Program-made: the position numbers and the translations under genes
In this document: positions 48,101-59,641 of the stretch, piece after piece
How positions within the stretch are numbered: position 1 is the first letter of the stretch
How the letters are laid out: the number at the start of each line of letters is the position of its first letter
The notes under the pieces: generated by a model
The model's database searches: none
Told to the model about the DNA's origin: nothing
The model's input: the letters and a program-made list of their open reading frames with translations, nothing else
Origin: Ehretia macrophylla
Taxonomy: Eukaryota > Streptophyta > Magnoliopsida > Boraginales > Ehretiaceae
Reading direction: 5' to 3'
Length of the DNA stretch: 64,000 nucleotides
Assembly: GCA_037974665.1 (NCBI GenBank)
Contig: CM075778.1
Location: 13,133,001 to 13,197,000 of the forward strand

Positions 48101-48670
48101 TTATGTTATAGGTATGTATATATGTGTTATAAGGTATATCAGTGGGTTTGGGTCAAGGGTCAAGGAGTTTAGGTTAAGTCATTTGCAATTGGATCAAATA
48201 ATAAGCAAATGGGTCATTGAAATGTCATATGAAAAGCTGAAAATACTATTCATTAGGGGACACTAAAGATAATTAATTTCCCAACACTCCCGATATGCTA
48301 TGCACATAGCACAATGATCGAACGATTATATAAATGATATAGAATATAGGAAAAATAAGTAATTCAAAAAAGAAACAGAAAAGTTTGTCTCCGGGCTTAA
48401 GTTACTTAAATAATTAATGAAAAATAATTAAATCTAGTACTTAAATACAAAAGAATAATTTTCAATAATTTCAATATAAAAATAGTTACCTTATTTAATT
48501 TTTGCTAAACTCTATTCACACGTATTTCAAAAATATTATGAATAGTACAATGAGTGAATGAATTGAATTAAGTTATTTACATAATTATAAATAAACTTCA
48601 AAAGTTATTTATATGCATAAATATATACAAATATGTACTGTATGTTATATGCTGAGTCTGAGTTGTTACA
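45117..48670 (-). repeat. Element C 3' LTR with internal tandem duplication
   Basis: Starts TGTAACAACTCAGACTC (minus, 48670) and ends GGGGTGTTACA. 3554 bp, long for a gypsy LTR, partly from a 182-bp tandem duplication at 47214-47577. No gene. Confidence 0.82.
47214..47577. repeat. 182-bp tandem duplication in the element C LTR
   Basis: Two head-to-tail copies starting at 47214 and 47396 ('aaggacaccatttcacc'), with few differences. Confidence 0.9.
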
Positions 48671-48686
48671 TTCTCACCCCCTTAAG
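48671..48686 (-). promoter_or_regulatory. Element C polypurine tract
   Basis: Minus strand CTTAAGGGGGTGAGAA directly before the 3' LTR. Confidence 0.8.
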
Positions 48687-48789
48687 AAAATTGCGTTCAC
48701 GCAATTCTTTATTCTCAAAAGAACCTCGCATCAATTGTAGCAACTCCAATCATATATGTGGCCAAAGAAGTGCACTGCTAAGTCCACCG

Positions 48790-49290
48790 AGGGAAAAGCC
48801 TATACTATTACCACTGAGAAATCCACTGTGAGTACCAAAAGCTGTACTGAAGGAATTTTGAATAATGTAGCCAAATAAAGGCTTTTATGAAAATACCGAT
48901 TAGAAGTCCAAATATGAATACCATATGAGAATTCCATCTAATAGTGCCGATGAATACCACTAGGAAATCCATATATGAATACCAGAATCGAAGCTTAGTA
49001 GATAGTAATCCCCGCCACGGATGCCACCGAGAAATGCCAGATAGAAATACCAAAGAGATACTATAGGTAAAGTCCCGAATAGGAATTTCGAATAAGAAAC
49101 CATGTTAAGAATGTTGGCGGAACATCTTTATATGTGAATTCCATGTATGATACCAAATAAAAGACCCAAAAGATCCATTTGAGATTCCCAAATGATATTA
49201 CTAATGGAAATGCTACTGAAGTCCATTGTCATCAAATAGCTCTCGACAAGAATGCCCAAAATGAATATACCTCAAGAAACTCATCCGTAT
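48790..49290 (-). repeat. Degenerate 13-bp tandem array, element C
   Basis: The internal region between PPT and gag is built of units of about 12-13 bp. On the plus strand the recurring form is close to NATATGAATACCA; on the minus strand TGGTATTCATATN. The clearest run is about 48885-48985. Unit length is not a multiple of 3, so no long conserved frame is expected. Confidence 0.72.
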
Positions 49291-49308
49291 TTAACAATTC
49301 CCTGTAGG

Positions 49309-49798
49309 TCATAAGTCATATACATGTATATAGGTGATTCTAGATGCCTTAATCTTAGAAGTACAAATATAATCACATAAGAATATTAATTGCAGTGACA
49401 TAAAAGAATTCATTCCTGTCCCTACTTGTTCTACGAAGTTCTCTCTGCTGGTCAATCTACTATGCTGGATCATTATTTGTAACTCTAGGTTGACTACCCT
49501 GTTCGAAAGTCCATCTCCTAGCACTCTTAAATCCGAGGCATTAACTAACTTTATGTTGACTATTATCGCATCCTGTACATCTGCCAGTCCTTCTCCAACA
49601 GTTGATGATCTCATGACCCCCACGGTTGCCAAAAGTGCATCTTTGAAGTTGATGGAATCGTTTACCTCTTTGACTCAGTCCTGCCTCATTTTCAGCTTTT
49701 CTCTTCTCATTTTTAGGTGGCACTATCAAAGTCTCACGTTGAATTTGCTGTTCAAATGCTTGTGCCAATCTAGTCAAAGCATCTGCTACCCTTAACAT
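49309..49798 (-). pseudogene. Element C gag remnant (N-terminus joined to CCHC)
   Basis: On the minus strand ADALTRLAQAFEQQ, a Gag N-terminal-like helix, is followed within about 45 residues by a decayed knuckle (RCTFGNRGGHEIINCW, RCTGCDNSQH). The central Gag domain is missing. Stops follow. Confidence 0.62.
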
Positions 49799-49799
49799 T

Positions 49800-50251
49800 G
49801 CATGTTCCCCTACCGATGGCTGACTAACTGCCCCATCTTCTTATTGGTTCTTATCTCGGGAAGATCCACTGTTGGCTATCTTTCTATAGGGGAAGAGATT
49901 TCTTACCAGTTTAAAAGTGGTAATATATGTATGCATGCAATGGTAAGTATATATGGTACATATATTAACACATATACCACTTAGAAGTACACATAGTCAC
50001 ATGATTGTTCATCTAACACATTCTTCATATTTCACATAAGCAAATCACGTAGAACACATATAATCATATAGTTATACATAACACATAATCTTCCTATTCC
50101 ACACAAATATAACACATAAGAACACATTTTGACTCAAGCAAACAAAAGCCCACATGCAAGCACATACTTATTCATAACACACTTCACATGCATGTACTCG
50201 GGGTTCGTTACCCAACAGATCGAAGACCCCATCCTGGCTGAGAGCTAACTA
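49800..50251 (-). other. Element C leader
   Basis: Untranslated region between PBS and gag, with recurring ACACATA/CACATAA motifs similar to the leaders of A and B. No gene. Confidence 0.5.
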
Positions 50252-50264
50252 AGCTCTGATACCA
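50252..50264 (-). promoter_or_regulatory. Element C primer-binding site
   Basis: Minus strand TGGTATCAGAGCT, two bases from the LTR that starts at 50267. Confidence 0.88.
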
Positions 50265-50441
50265 ACTGTAACACCCCGATCCCTCACGAGATCGGAGCCC
50301 TAATCCAATACCCCATGGCACAAAAATAAGGAAAAATGGATGAAGTTTTCCCTATTTTTAGCCCTAACTGATTCCCTATAAACAAAAGATAAATCCATGA
50401 ACCTATAAACCACAATTTAACGCCAATCCCAACTTCAAAAG

Positions 50442-50581
50442 TAGCACATAAATATGATCGGAGTTGCTACAATTGATGCGAGGTTCTTTTGAGAATAAAG
50501 AATTGCGTGAACGCAATTTTCTTAAGAGGGAGAGAGTGTAACAACTCAGACCCAACATATAACATATAGTATATATTTGCA
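50442..50581 (+). repeat. Inverted copy of element C PPT and LTR start
   Basis: Plus-strand sequence matching the minus strand of about 48600-48760, including 'gttgctacaattgatgcg', the PPT and TGTAACAACTCAGACCC. Together they form a large inverted repeat about 1.7 kb apart. Confidence 0.88.
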
Positions 50582-53340
50582 TATAACGCCCTGATCCCTC
50601 ACGGAATCAGGTCACTGATCCTAAACGGAATTAGGTCTTTGATCCCAAACTCCCAAAGCACAAAAAACGAGGAAAAACGGATGGAGTCTCCCCTGTACTT
50701 AGGCCAACCAAAAACCTGCAAGCAGAAGATTACCACAACACATAACAATTCCAACAATACCATAACCATATAATACTATTACTAGCCCATAAAATAGTCC
50801 TAGATTTTATACTTAGCCAAAATGTAGCCATTCAGGCATTCTAGCTAGACCAACTATTAAGTTAATAACTATATAAATTAAACCATTACAAGTCACTAAG
50901 AGAAGACTTTAACTCTAAATACTAGTTACATGTACATAAAGCCAATATTAATACCAAACTATCCTCAATCCGAGCACATAACACACAAGGCATCCATTCT
51001 CGAGAAATAAAGGAATACTTCAACTTCTTCTTTCTCTACAACCTGTAACATGGTAGATAGAAAGGGTGAGCATACACTTATGCTTAGTGAGGGAGGATAA
51101 AGCTAGGGAGTTTTCAAAAATATTTTCATGCAATGCAAGTAGTCAAGCTAGGCATAAAACCAATATAAGATAACAATCAAACAACATCTATATCACACAT
51201 TAAAAGGATATAAAACAATAGCCCTTATCACTCCAATTCCACATACATGATCTCGATCCATGAACCACGAACCATGATCTCGATAACGATATACCGACAT
51301 CCCAATCATCAATGGGTACTCCGGATATACCCATAACATACGACCCAATACACCTTGGCAATTTCTGGACCAAGCGAGTGAGCGACTAGGGTACGAAGCT
51401 AGAGCAACCAACCCTGGCAAGCTCGATGCGGCCTAAAGAGGCCCATCGCATCCCCTCCGATGATAAGGTTGCACAACCATCGATATGAGAATCATGAATA
51501 TAGTACACAACAAGTAATACTTACACAATCGATAAACACATAAAAAAGAACAATAAAGTAGGTTGTCCTCGCAGATAAACAATTAACAATCAAGATAAAC
51601 ACAAAACATACTCAATTCCAGTTCATAGCTCAAATAACCAAGTATGTAACCAATCTTTAATAGACTAACCAATGACATGTAAATAACAACAATCTAGCTA
51701 GTCATTAGACTTTCATTTCTAAATAAAACTAACACGTAAGCACAATCCACTTATTCCAAGTTCAAGACCGTCCAAGCTAAACTATGATTAACTTGTTACA
51801 TGCATTGAACAACCATTTATCCCTATAGAATAACAAAAGTTCATAATTCTACCATTGGCAACACCAAATAACAATATCATTTCACAATTTAGCTAAGACA
51901 TTTTCTACCAAAAGCCTAAATTTATCAAATCCGTTCCCTATATTATTGACCTCCACACTCTCTTATTCTTATCAAATTCGAGTGTAGATAATTTTAGGTT
52001 CAAACGGTGCTCAATTCCGAGTTAAATTGCATAAGTTATAACTATTTCTATTCAACTACTCCTGGCTGGCAGAACGAGCGATTTTCAAACCATATTTCGG
52101 AAATGGTTTCGTTAGAAGGTCTAAACGGTTAAATTAGCTTTGGTCCAAAAACAAATTTTGTTCTAAACTGAGTAATCTAACTACTGTAAAGCTTTCGTTA
52201 ATTTTTGAGCACGTTTATTATGTCAAAAGAGGTCTAGAAGTCACGGGCAGCAGTTTGTCCAAATTTGCTCTTTTTACTCTACTTCACTTTTAGCTATTTC
52301 CTTGCATTAAGATAGTTCAAGGCATTAAGAAAGCATGCAAAACACTTATAATCTTCACTTACAACTTTTAACAAACACATAAAGTTCATATAATTGAACA
52401 AGCTAGCAATCAACATCTACAACATGATCTACTTGTAAAGCTACTAATATACACACAAGACTACTTCAATAGCATGCTACACACTAGAAATTATCTTTGC
52501 AAGTATGTATGAGTTCATTAATCACCTATCTATTTCTTAATCAACATTAGAGTAGTAACTATAAATAATAAAAATGCACACAAGGATGAATCCCTCACCG
52601 AAGGAAGCTAGAACAAGCAAGAATCAAGCTTAAACCACCACAAAACCTCCTTGAATTGGCTCAAGATAAACTCCAAATGCAAAGCTCTAGAAACTTCTCA
52701 ACTTTCATGTCCTTTCCTTCTTGACCGACCATGCTCTCTTTTTTTTCTTCTTATTTTTGACTTCATTTTGTATATATAAGGCTATATATTAGTTTACTTA
52801 GGCTTTAACTTGGGTTGGGCTTGCTATTGGGCTTGAATTAATTAGTTTAGGTAATATCTAATGGCCCAAAGCTAGCCTAGTTCACCTTGTGGCCCAATTT
52901 AAAAAAAAAAAAAAAACTTATATATGTTACTATTCATTTGTGTTACACGATTCACTCAAACCCTTCCTGAAATGCTATAAATGCAATTTTATCGATGAAC
53001 GTGCACCAATTATAGGTTAACTAAGATAGATATGCATGCCAAATAATTCAAATAAAATAATTTAAAAATCACTCCGAGCTCGAAGCTCCTTATTCAATTA
53101 ATTGAAAATAGTGAAATATACAAAAAAAAAATGATCTCAAATAAATATAATACGAAGATAATGACCTCATATAAATTATTTAAACACGATTTACACATTT
53201 TTCGTGAGACGTAAACATTATGCGAAGAAATGAAATTAAATCACCAAAGTAAGCACATATACACATATGAATACTAAAAGTAACACATAATTATATGCAA
53301 ATAAGTATGATGCACTACGTGCTAGGTCCGGAGTGTCACA
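50582..53340 (-). repeat. Element B complete LTR
   Basis: Starts TGTGACACTCCGGACC on minus (53340) and ends at 50582 (TATAACGCCC in plus reading, mutated from TGTAACGCCC). 2759 bp. A purine-rich PPT lies at 53341-53357. No gene. Confidence 0.85.
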
Positions 53341-53479
53341 CTTTCCCCCCTTCAAATAATTGTGTCCTCAAAATTCTATATACATACTAGAACTCTACAT
53401 CAACCACAACAACTCCAAGTCAACGTTGGCCAGGTGAAACACTGATGACCCAAGTTTGAGTACACACTGAGCTAGAGTA

Positions 53480-54010
53480 CCAAACCTGAATGCCAGGAAA
53501 AAGGCCTAAGACAAGCATCAAAGAATACGACATGAGAAATCCCAAGTAAGAAGGCCAAGTAAAGGCTCTAATGAAAATACCACTTAGAAGTCTGAATAAA
53601 AATTCCGCTGAATACGAATACCATATAAGACCCTAATCAGAAGTAGGATGAAAATACCAATACGAAATCGGAGGAATACACCAAGTGAGAACTTCTAAGT
53701 AGAAACTCCAAAGAAAAGCACCAAATACAAATGTCGAATGGGAATACTGTCAAGAATCCCAATAAAATACCGAGGAATATGCCATTTATGAAATCCCGAA
53801 TAAGGGGACCAAATAGAGGTCCCTATTATGAACATCAACTGGGCATCATTGAATAGGAATTCCTATGAATAGGTGTTATATATAAAACATCCAATGTGAT
53901 TGCTAGCTAAGACACCCAATAGTGATATCCGACAAGAATATCAAGAAGATACCACATAAGAATTCTCAGGGGAATACACCACAAGAATTTCAACCGTGAA
54001 CAACATTTCC
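53480..54010 (-). repeat. Degenerate 13-bp tandem array, element B
   Basis: Plus-strand units of 12-13 bp such as ATGAAAATACCA, ATACGAAATCGG, AGGAATACACCA. Homologous to the element C array ('atgaaaatacc..ttagaagtc' occurs in both). Confidence 0.72.
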
Positions 54011-54119
54011 CCGTAGGTCACAAGTCATGCATATGATTAATTCTAGATGCCACAATACCATATATGTAATTATAAGCGCGTATATATCTTTTATATTGAC
54101 ATACAGTAATTCACCCTTA

Positions 54120-54560
54120 GGAGCCTTACTTGTTTCCCGAAGTATCCCATGCTGGTCAGCAATATAGACTACGGCCGGCTAGTGCTACCCTGGGTGCCTC
54201 TACGACCCTTCTGTTTAAACTTTGGACAATTTCTTGCTTGATGTTGATAGCTACCACAACCGGTTCACTGACCCAACTTCCTCCAGCAACGAGTAATACC
54301 ATGACTTTGGTAATTGAGAAAGGTGCAGCGTGGGGGCTATAGAGGTCTCTTGTTTGGCTGGCTCGACCCTGCATCAATTTCAATTTTCCTTTCCTTCCCT
54401 CTGGATAACACTATTGTAGCTTCCCGATGTAGTTGGCACTCAAGTACTTGTGCCAATCCAACTAGAGTTTCAGCCATCTGTACCAAGACCTGAACCTATT
54501 CGCCAGTGGAGGTCTAATCACCAACCTCTTTTTTTCTCTGAGTTTTCATCTTTAGGTGGT
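54120..54560 (-). pseudogene. Element B gag remnant with CCHC motif
   Basis: Minus-strand pieces with CWRKLGQ, TGCGSYQHQARNCPKFKQK match the second half of gypsy Gag knuckles. A helix-like N-terminal part lies upstream (about 54480-54430). Frames are broken; the central domain is absent, as in element C. Confidence 0.6.
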
Positions 54561-54875
54561 CCACTTTCAGCCATCTTTGCTCTACAGGGGGAAGATATTA
54601 CTTACCAATTCAAAGGGTAATGCATCCATGTAGTGGGAGCTATATAAGGTACATTTAATAGGCAAATATACTACATTGAAGCACAAATAGTCACATATAT
54701 ACATAGCACATTCGTCAAATTTTGTACAAACAAGTTACATAAAAGCATATTTTCATTCAAGAAAACACAAGTCTTACATGCAAGCATACACCTATTCAAG
54801 GTACACTTTACATGCATGCACACAAGGGTTGCTACCCAACAGACTGAGGACCCTGTCCTGCCTGAGAGCTAACTA

Positions 54876-54890
54876 TGCTCTAATACTACC
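54876..54890 (-). promoter_or_regulatory. Element B primer-binding site (decayed)
   Basis: Minus strand TAGTATTAGAGCA next to the LTR at 54891, two changes from TGGTATCAGAGC. Confidence 0.7.
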
Positions 54891-57800
54891 TATAACGCCC
54901 TGATCCTGCACAGAATCAGGTCCCTAATCCCAAACGCCCACATGAAAAACAAGGAAAACAGACGGAGTCTCCTTTATACTTAGGCCAACCAAAAACCTGC
55001 AAGCAGAAGATTACCATAACACATAAGAATTCCAACAATACCACATCCATATAATACTATTACTAGCCTATAAAATAGTCCTAGACTTTATACTTAGCCA
55101 AAATGTAGCCATTCAGACATTCTAGCTAGACCAACTATTAAGTTAATAACTATATAAATTAAACCATTACATGTCTCTACGAGAAGACTTTAACTCTAAA
55201 TACAGGTAGACTATTTAATTTTAATACAACTCTTTTATACAAGATTATATACAAGGCCACTTAGGCCACCAATTTGTTACATATACATAAAGCTAATATT
55301 AATACCAAACTATCCTCAATCCGAGCACATAACACACAAGGCATCCATTCTCGAGCAATAAAAGAATACTTCAACTTCTTCTTTCTCTACAACCTATGGT
55401 AGGGAAAAAGAACATGGTAGATAAAAAGGGTGAGCATACACTTATGCTCAGTGAGGGAGGATAAAGCTGGGGAGTTTTTGAAAACATTTTCATGCAATGC
55501 AAGTAGTCAAGCCAGTCACAAAACCAATATAAGATAACAATCAAACAACATATATATCACACATTAAAAGGATATAAAATGATAGCCCTTATCATTCCAA
55601 TTCAACGAACATAATCTCGATCCATAAACCACGAATCACGATCTCGATAACGATGTGTCGACATCCCAATCATCAATAGGTACTCTGGATGTACCCATAA
55701 CCTACAACCCAACACTCCCTAGCAATATCCGGACCAAAGAAGTGAGAGACTAGGGTACGGAGCTAGTGCAACCAACCCTGGCAAGCCCGATGCCACCCAT
55801 AGAGGCCCATCGTATTCGTTCTGATGATAAGGTTGCATAACCATCGATACGAGAATCACGAATATAGTATACAATAGGTAATACTTACGCAATTCGATTA
55901 ACACATAAAAGAGGTACAACAAATAAGGTTGTCCTCGCACATAAACAATTAGCAATCAAGATAAACACAAAACATACTCAATCCAATTCATAGCTCAAAT
56001 AACTAAGTATGTAATCAATCTTTAATAGACTAACCAATGGCATATAAATAACAACAATCTAGTTAGTCATTAGACCTTCAATTCTAAATAAAACTAACAC
56101 GTACGTGCAATCCACTTATTCAAAGTTCAAGACCGTCCATGCTAAACTATGATTAACTTGTTGCATGCATTGAACTACCATTTAGCCCTATAGAATAACA
56201 AAAGTTCACAATTCTACCATTGGCAATACCAAATAACAATATCATTTCACAATTTAGCTAAGACATTTTCTAGCAGAAGCCTAAATTTATCAAATCAGTT
56301 GCATATTTTATTGACCTCCAAACTATCCTATTTTTATGTGTAAACGTAACTCTTAGAGTGTAGATAATTTTTAGTTCAAACGGTGCTCAATTCCGAGTTA
56401 AATTGCATAAGTTATAACTACTTCCGTTCAACTACTCCTGGCTGGCAGAACAAGCGATTTTCAAGCCACATTTCGGAAATGGTTTCGTCAGAAGGTCTAA
56501 ACGGTTGAATTAGCTTTGGTTCAAAAACAAACTTTGTTCTAAACTGAGTCATCTAACCACTGTAAAACTTTCGTTAATTTATGAGCACGTTTACTATGTC
56601 AAAAGGGCTCTAGAAGTCACAGGCAGTAGGCTGTCCAGATTTGCTCTTTTTACTCTACTTCACTTTTAGCTATTTCCTTGCATCAAGCTAGTTCAAGGCA
56701 TTAAGATAGCATGCAAAACACTTCTAATCTTCACTTAGAACTTTTAACAAACACATAAAGTTCATATAATTGAACATGCTAGCAATCAACATCTACAACA
56801 TGATCTACTTGTAAAGGTACTAATATATACACAAGACTACTTCAATAGCAAGCTACACACTAGAAAACATCTTTGCAAGTATGTATGAGTTCATTAATCA
56901 CCTAAAGAAGCTAGAACAAGTAAGAAGCAAGCTTAAACCACCACAAAACTTCCTTGAATTGGCTCAAGATAGACTCCAAATGTAAAGCCCTAAAAATTTT
57001 TCAACTTTCATTTCCTTTCTTTCTTGGCTGGCCATGCTTTCTTCTTTTTTTTTACTTCATTTTGTATATATAAGGCTAAATATTAGTTTACTTAGGCTTT
57101 AACTTGGGTTGGGCTTGAATTAATTAGTTTAGGTAATATCTAATGGCCCAAAGCTGATGCGAACCACGCCAACATGTGACACGACCCAACACCAAATATG
57201 GCAAACGACCCAAGACCCTTCAGGAATAGATAGAACCGCGACCCTATGCTTAGCAAAGCTAGAACCTTGGTATAGTTGAGGACGCCACAAACGAGGATGG
57301 AGATCTCATTTGAAAAGTCAGAGTTGAACGCCACAAGAATAATCTTGATAAGTTCGAAAAAGTTCTTGAGAACTTAAGGAGAATAATCTCACAAATTTAA
57401 TATCAAAGTTGTCTTTTTTTATTTCTTGCAAATCAGCCTTATATAGGCAAAGAACAAATAAGTTTCCTAATTAGAAAAGACTCCTAAACCCTAGCTGAAA
57501 TAGAAAAATGTGAATAGTAACTAGGTCAAAGGAAACAAACTTGGAGACCAAGAAAAGACTCCTATTAACTATTCACGTGAATAGTGACATGAATAGTAAC
57601 TAAAAAGGAAGCAAACTTGCAGCCCAAGAAAAGCTCATTTCTAGTGTGAACACCTAATCTTGCAGCCCAAGAAAGTCTATTTCCTAGTGTGAACATCTAA
57701 ATTCATCCATAGGGAATTAAACTAAAACTGAAAACTAAAACTAGGATATTACAAAGAAATCAAATCTTGACTAAATCTTCGAATCTTCTTGAAACTTCTT

Positions 57801-58427
57801 GAAGAATCTTGAAGTTCTTGAATCTTGAAAATAGAATCTTGACTTGAATCTTTGCTGAAAAATTCGCCCAAAAGGTTCAATGAATGTGGACGCCCAATTG
57901 GTTCATTGAATATGGACGTTTCAATTGGTTCATTGAATGTGGACGTTCAAGGCTGGTTCTCATCAAAAGCTAGCCTAGTTCACCTAGTGGCACATTTTAA
58001 AAAAATTCTTACATTGGTTACCATTCATTTGCGTTATACTATTCACTCAGACCCTTCCTGAAATGCTATGAATGCAATTCTCTCGATTAACGTGCACCAA
58101 ATATAGGTTAACTAAGATAGATATACATTCCAAATAATTTAATAAAATAATTTAGAAATCACTCCGGGCTCGAAGCTTCTTATTCAATTAATTGAAAATA
58201 GTGAAATATGCAAAAGAATGATTTCAAATAAATATAATATGAAGATGATGACCTCATAAAAATTATTTAAACACGATTTACACATTTTTCGAGAGACGTA
58301 AATATTATGCGAAGAAATGAAATTAAATCACCAAAGTAAGCACATATACACATATGAACACTAAAGATAACACATAATTATATGCAAATAAGTATGATGC
58401 ACTACGTGTTAGGTTTGGGGTGTCACA
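54891..58427 (-). repeat. Element B 5' LTR, split by solo LTR F
   Basis: Matches 50582-53340, with a small deletion near 56900 and the F insertion. Ends TGTGACACCCC on minus at 58427. Confidence 0.85.
57155..57965 (-). mobile_element. Solo LTR F
   Basis: 811 bp, TGATGCGAACC...GGTTCTCATCA, with exact TSD AAAGC (57150-57154, 57966-57970). The uninterrupted site is present in the other B LTR near 52870. Ends form a 12-bp inverted repeat with one mismatch. A CTATATAAGG TATA-like box on minus (about 57440) suggests minus orientation. Confidence 0.85.
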
Positions 58428-58432
58428 TTAGG

Positions 58433-59601
58433 TAACAAAGTAGGTTACCTAATCTCAAGAATACTATTTCATGCATTAACTAAATCCGACCATACTTGAC
58501 ACCAACTCAAGCTTTAGCAGTACATTCAACAAAATAGAATTCAACAACACTTTAACTCAACTTTTAATAGCACTTGCATCAAATTTTAGCAACAAAATGT
58601 ACAAACCATGGAACAACACACCTATATACACATACACCTATCAATCCAATAGCTAAACATGCATTTTACCACGCGAAACGAGCAACTAAAAGCATACAAA
58701 TGGACTGCCTAGCCACGGTTGTCCACTGTTCATGTTGGAAAATTCAGCCGGCCAATCCTCCCACATACTCCACCATTTCGCAATACCGAGCCATTATGCA
58801 ATGCTAGATTGGTATATGTGCGTGTATAGACTTCATATATAAGCTATGAACCAAGTTTCAACTCACTTTTTAGCTATATAACTCAATATACAACACATAT
58901 ATCAAACTACAACAAATCATGGCTCAATCTAGCTAATAATCAACTATGATGCACTCAAGACCCTATCTAGCAAGAATCATAAGCAATATCCACAATATAT
59001 AACATATATAAGCAAGATGATAAAATATACATCAACTTTAATTTTAAGATGAAAATTTCCTCTCACCTTTGTTGTTAAAAAGGCTTGAAACAAGTAGAAT
59101 AGGCCTAGAAGACGCAAGAACAAGCTTCGTTTCGGTTCGAATGGCTTCAATCTTGTTAAAAAATGCTTAAAATCAAGATTTTAACTATTGCCTCTTCTTC
59201 CCCAGGGCACACGGCTGAATGGAGCTTTTTTGTGGGGTTTTTGGCTTTGTTTTATTGTTTTATAAGCATAAATCAAAGTCAAATGAAGGGTCATTGGAAG
59301 ACATAAGTCTTCAAAGTAGCAAATGACTAGTTTAACCTTGTATTTTTCTTCTAATTTCAAATTTGATACTCTAGCAAATATTTAAAGTGTTGAAGACTAG
59401 TTTAGGCATGCATGTAACTCTTATTTACAAGTTTACCCAAGTGTAGTCAAAGAAGATGAAAAGTCAACAAAATGCAATTCAAATGGACTTTAAATGCACA
59501 TTTTACTTAAATATTCCAAGTAAATCATATAAATGCACATATTATGTATTAAAATAAATAAACACATGAATTGCATATAAAATCCAAGCTCGGGTCTCAT
59601 A
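58433..59601 (-). repeat. Element A 5' LTR, outer part
   Basis: Closely matches 29194-30368. The LTR start reads TATGAGACCCGAGC on minus (TG changed to TA). Confidence 0.85.
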
Positions 59602-59641
59602 TCTACTTTTTTCCCATTGCCTCCTTCTTGTATGAACTCGG
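59602..59641 (-). pseudogene. Short copia M pol remnant
   Basis: 40 bp between elements A and G. On the minus strand it is open and would continue the copia M linker found at 25779; too short for certainty. Confidence 0.4.

Larger units (their letters stand above)
45117..50581 (-). mobile_element. Element C: non-autonomous gypsy element with rearranged 5' end
   Basis: 3' LTR 45117-48670, PPT, a 1.6-kb internal region with gag remnant, PBS (50252-50264), and only the first part of the 5' LTR (50267 to about 50440). The rest is replaced by an inverted copy of the element's own PPT/LTR-start region (about 50442-50581). No pol. Confidence 0.75.
43999..58427 (-). mobile_element. Element B block: rearranged non-autonomous gypsy element
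   Basis: Outer ends TGTAAC (43999) and GTGTCACA (58427) with exact TSD TTAGG (43994-43998, 58428-58432). Contains three B-type LTR copies: a partial one (43999-45116, with a TRIM inside), a complete one (50582-53340) and one at 54891-58427 (with solo LTR F inside). Element C lies between the first two. The only B internal region is 53341-54890, too short for pol. Confidence 0.7.
25780..59601 (-). mobile_element. Element A: old Ty3/gypsy chromovirus, host of several nested insertions
   Basis: LTRs start TGTGAGACCTGAGC (minus, at 30368) and end GGCGTGACA (25780). The outer flanks are TCTAT (25775-25779) and TCTAC (59602-59606), a 4/5 match. Copia M-like coding sequence lies on both sides. Its own sequence is 25780-26603, 29032-32511, 42488-43998 and 58433-59601. 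The internal region is only about 2.7 kb because pol has large deletions. Insertions D, E and B lie inside it. Confidence 0.75.

Noticed and set aside
48808..49053. 81-codon aromatic-rich minus frame in element C
   Set aside because: It lies within the 13-bp array; its composition follows from the repeat, and the unit length cannot hold a frame.
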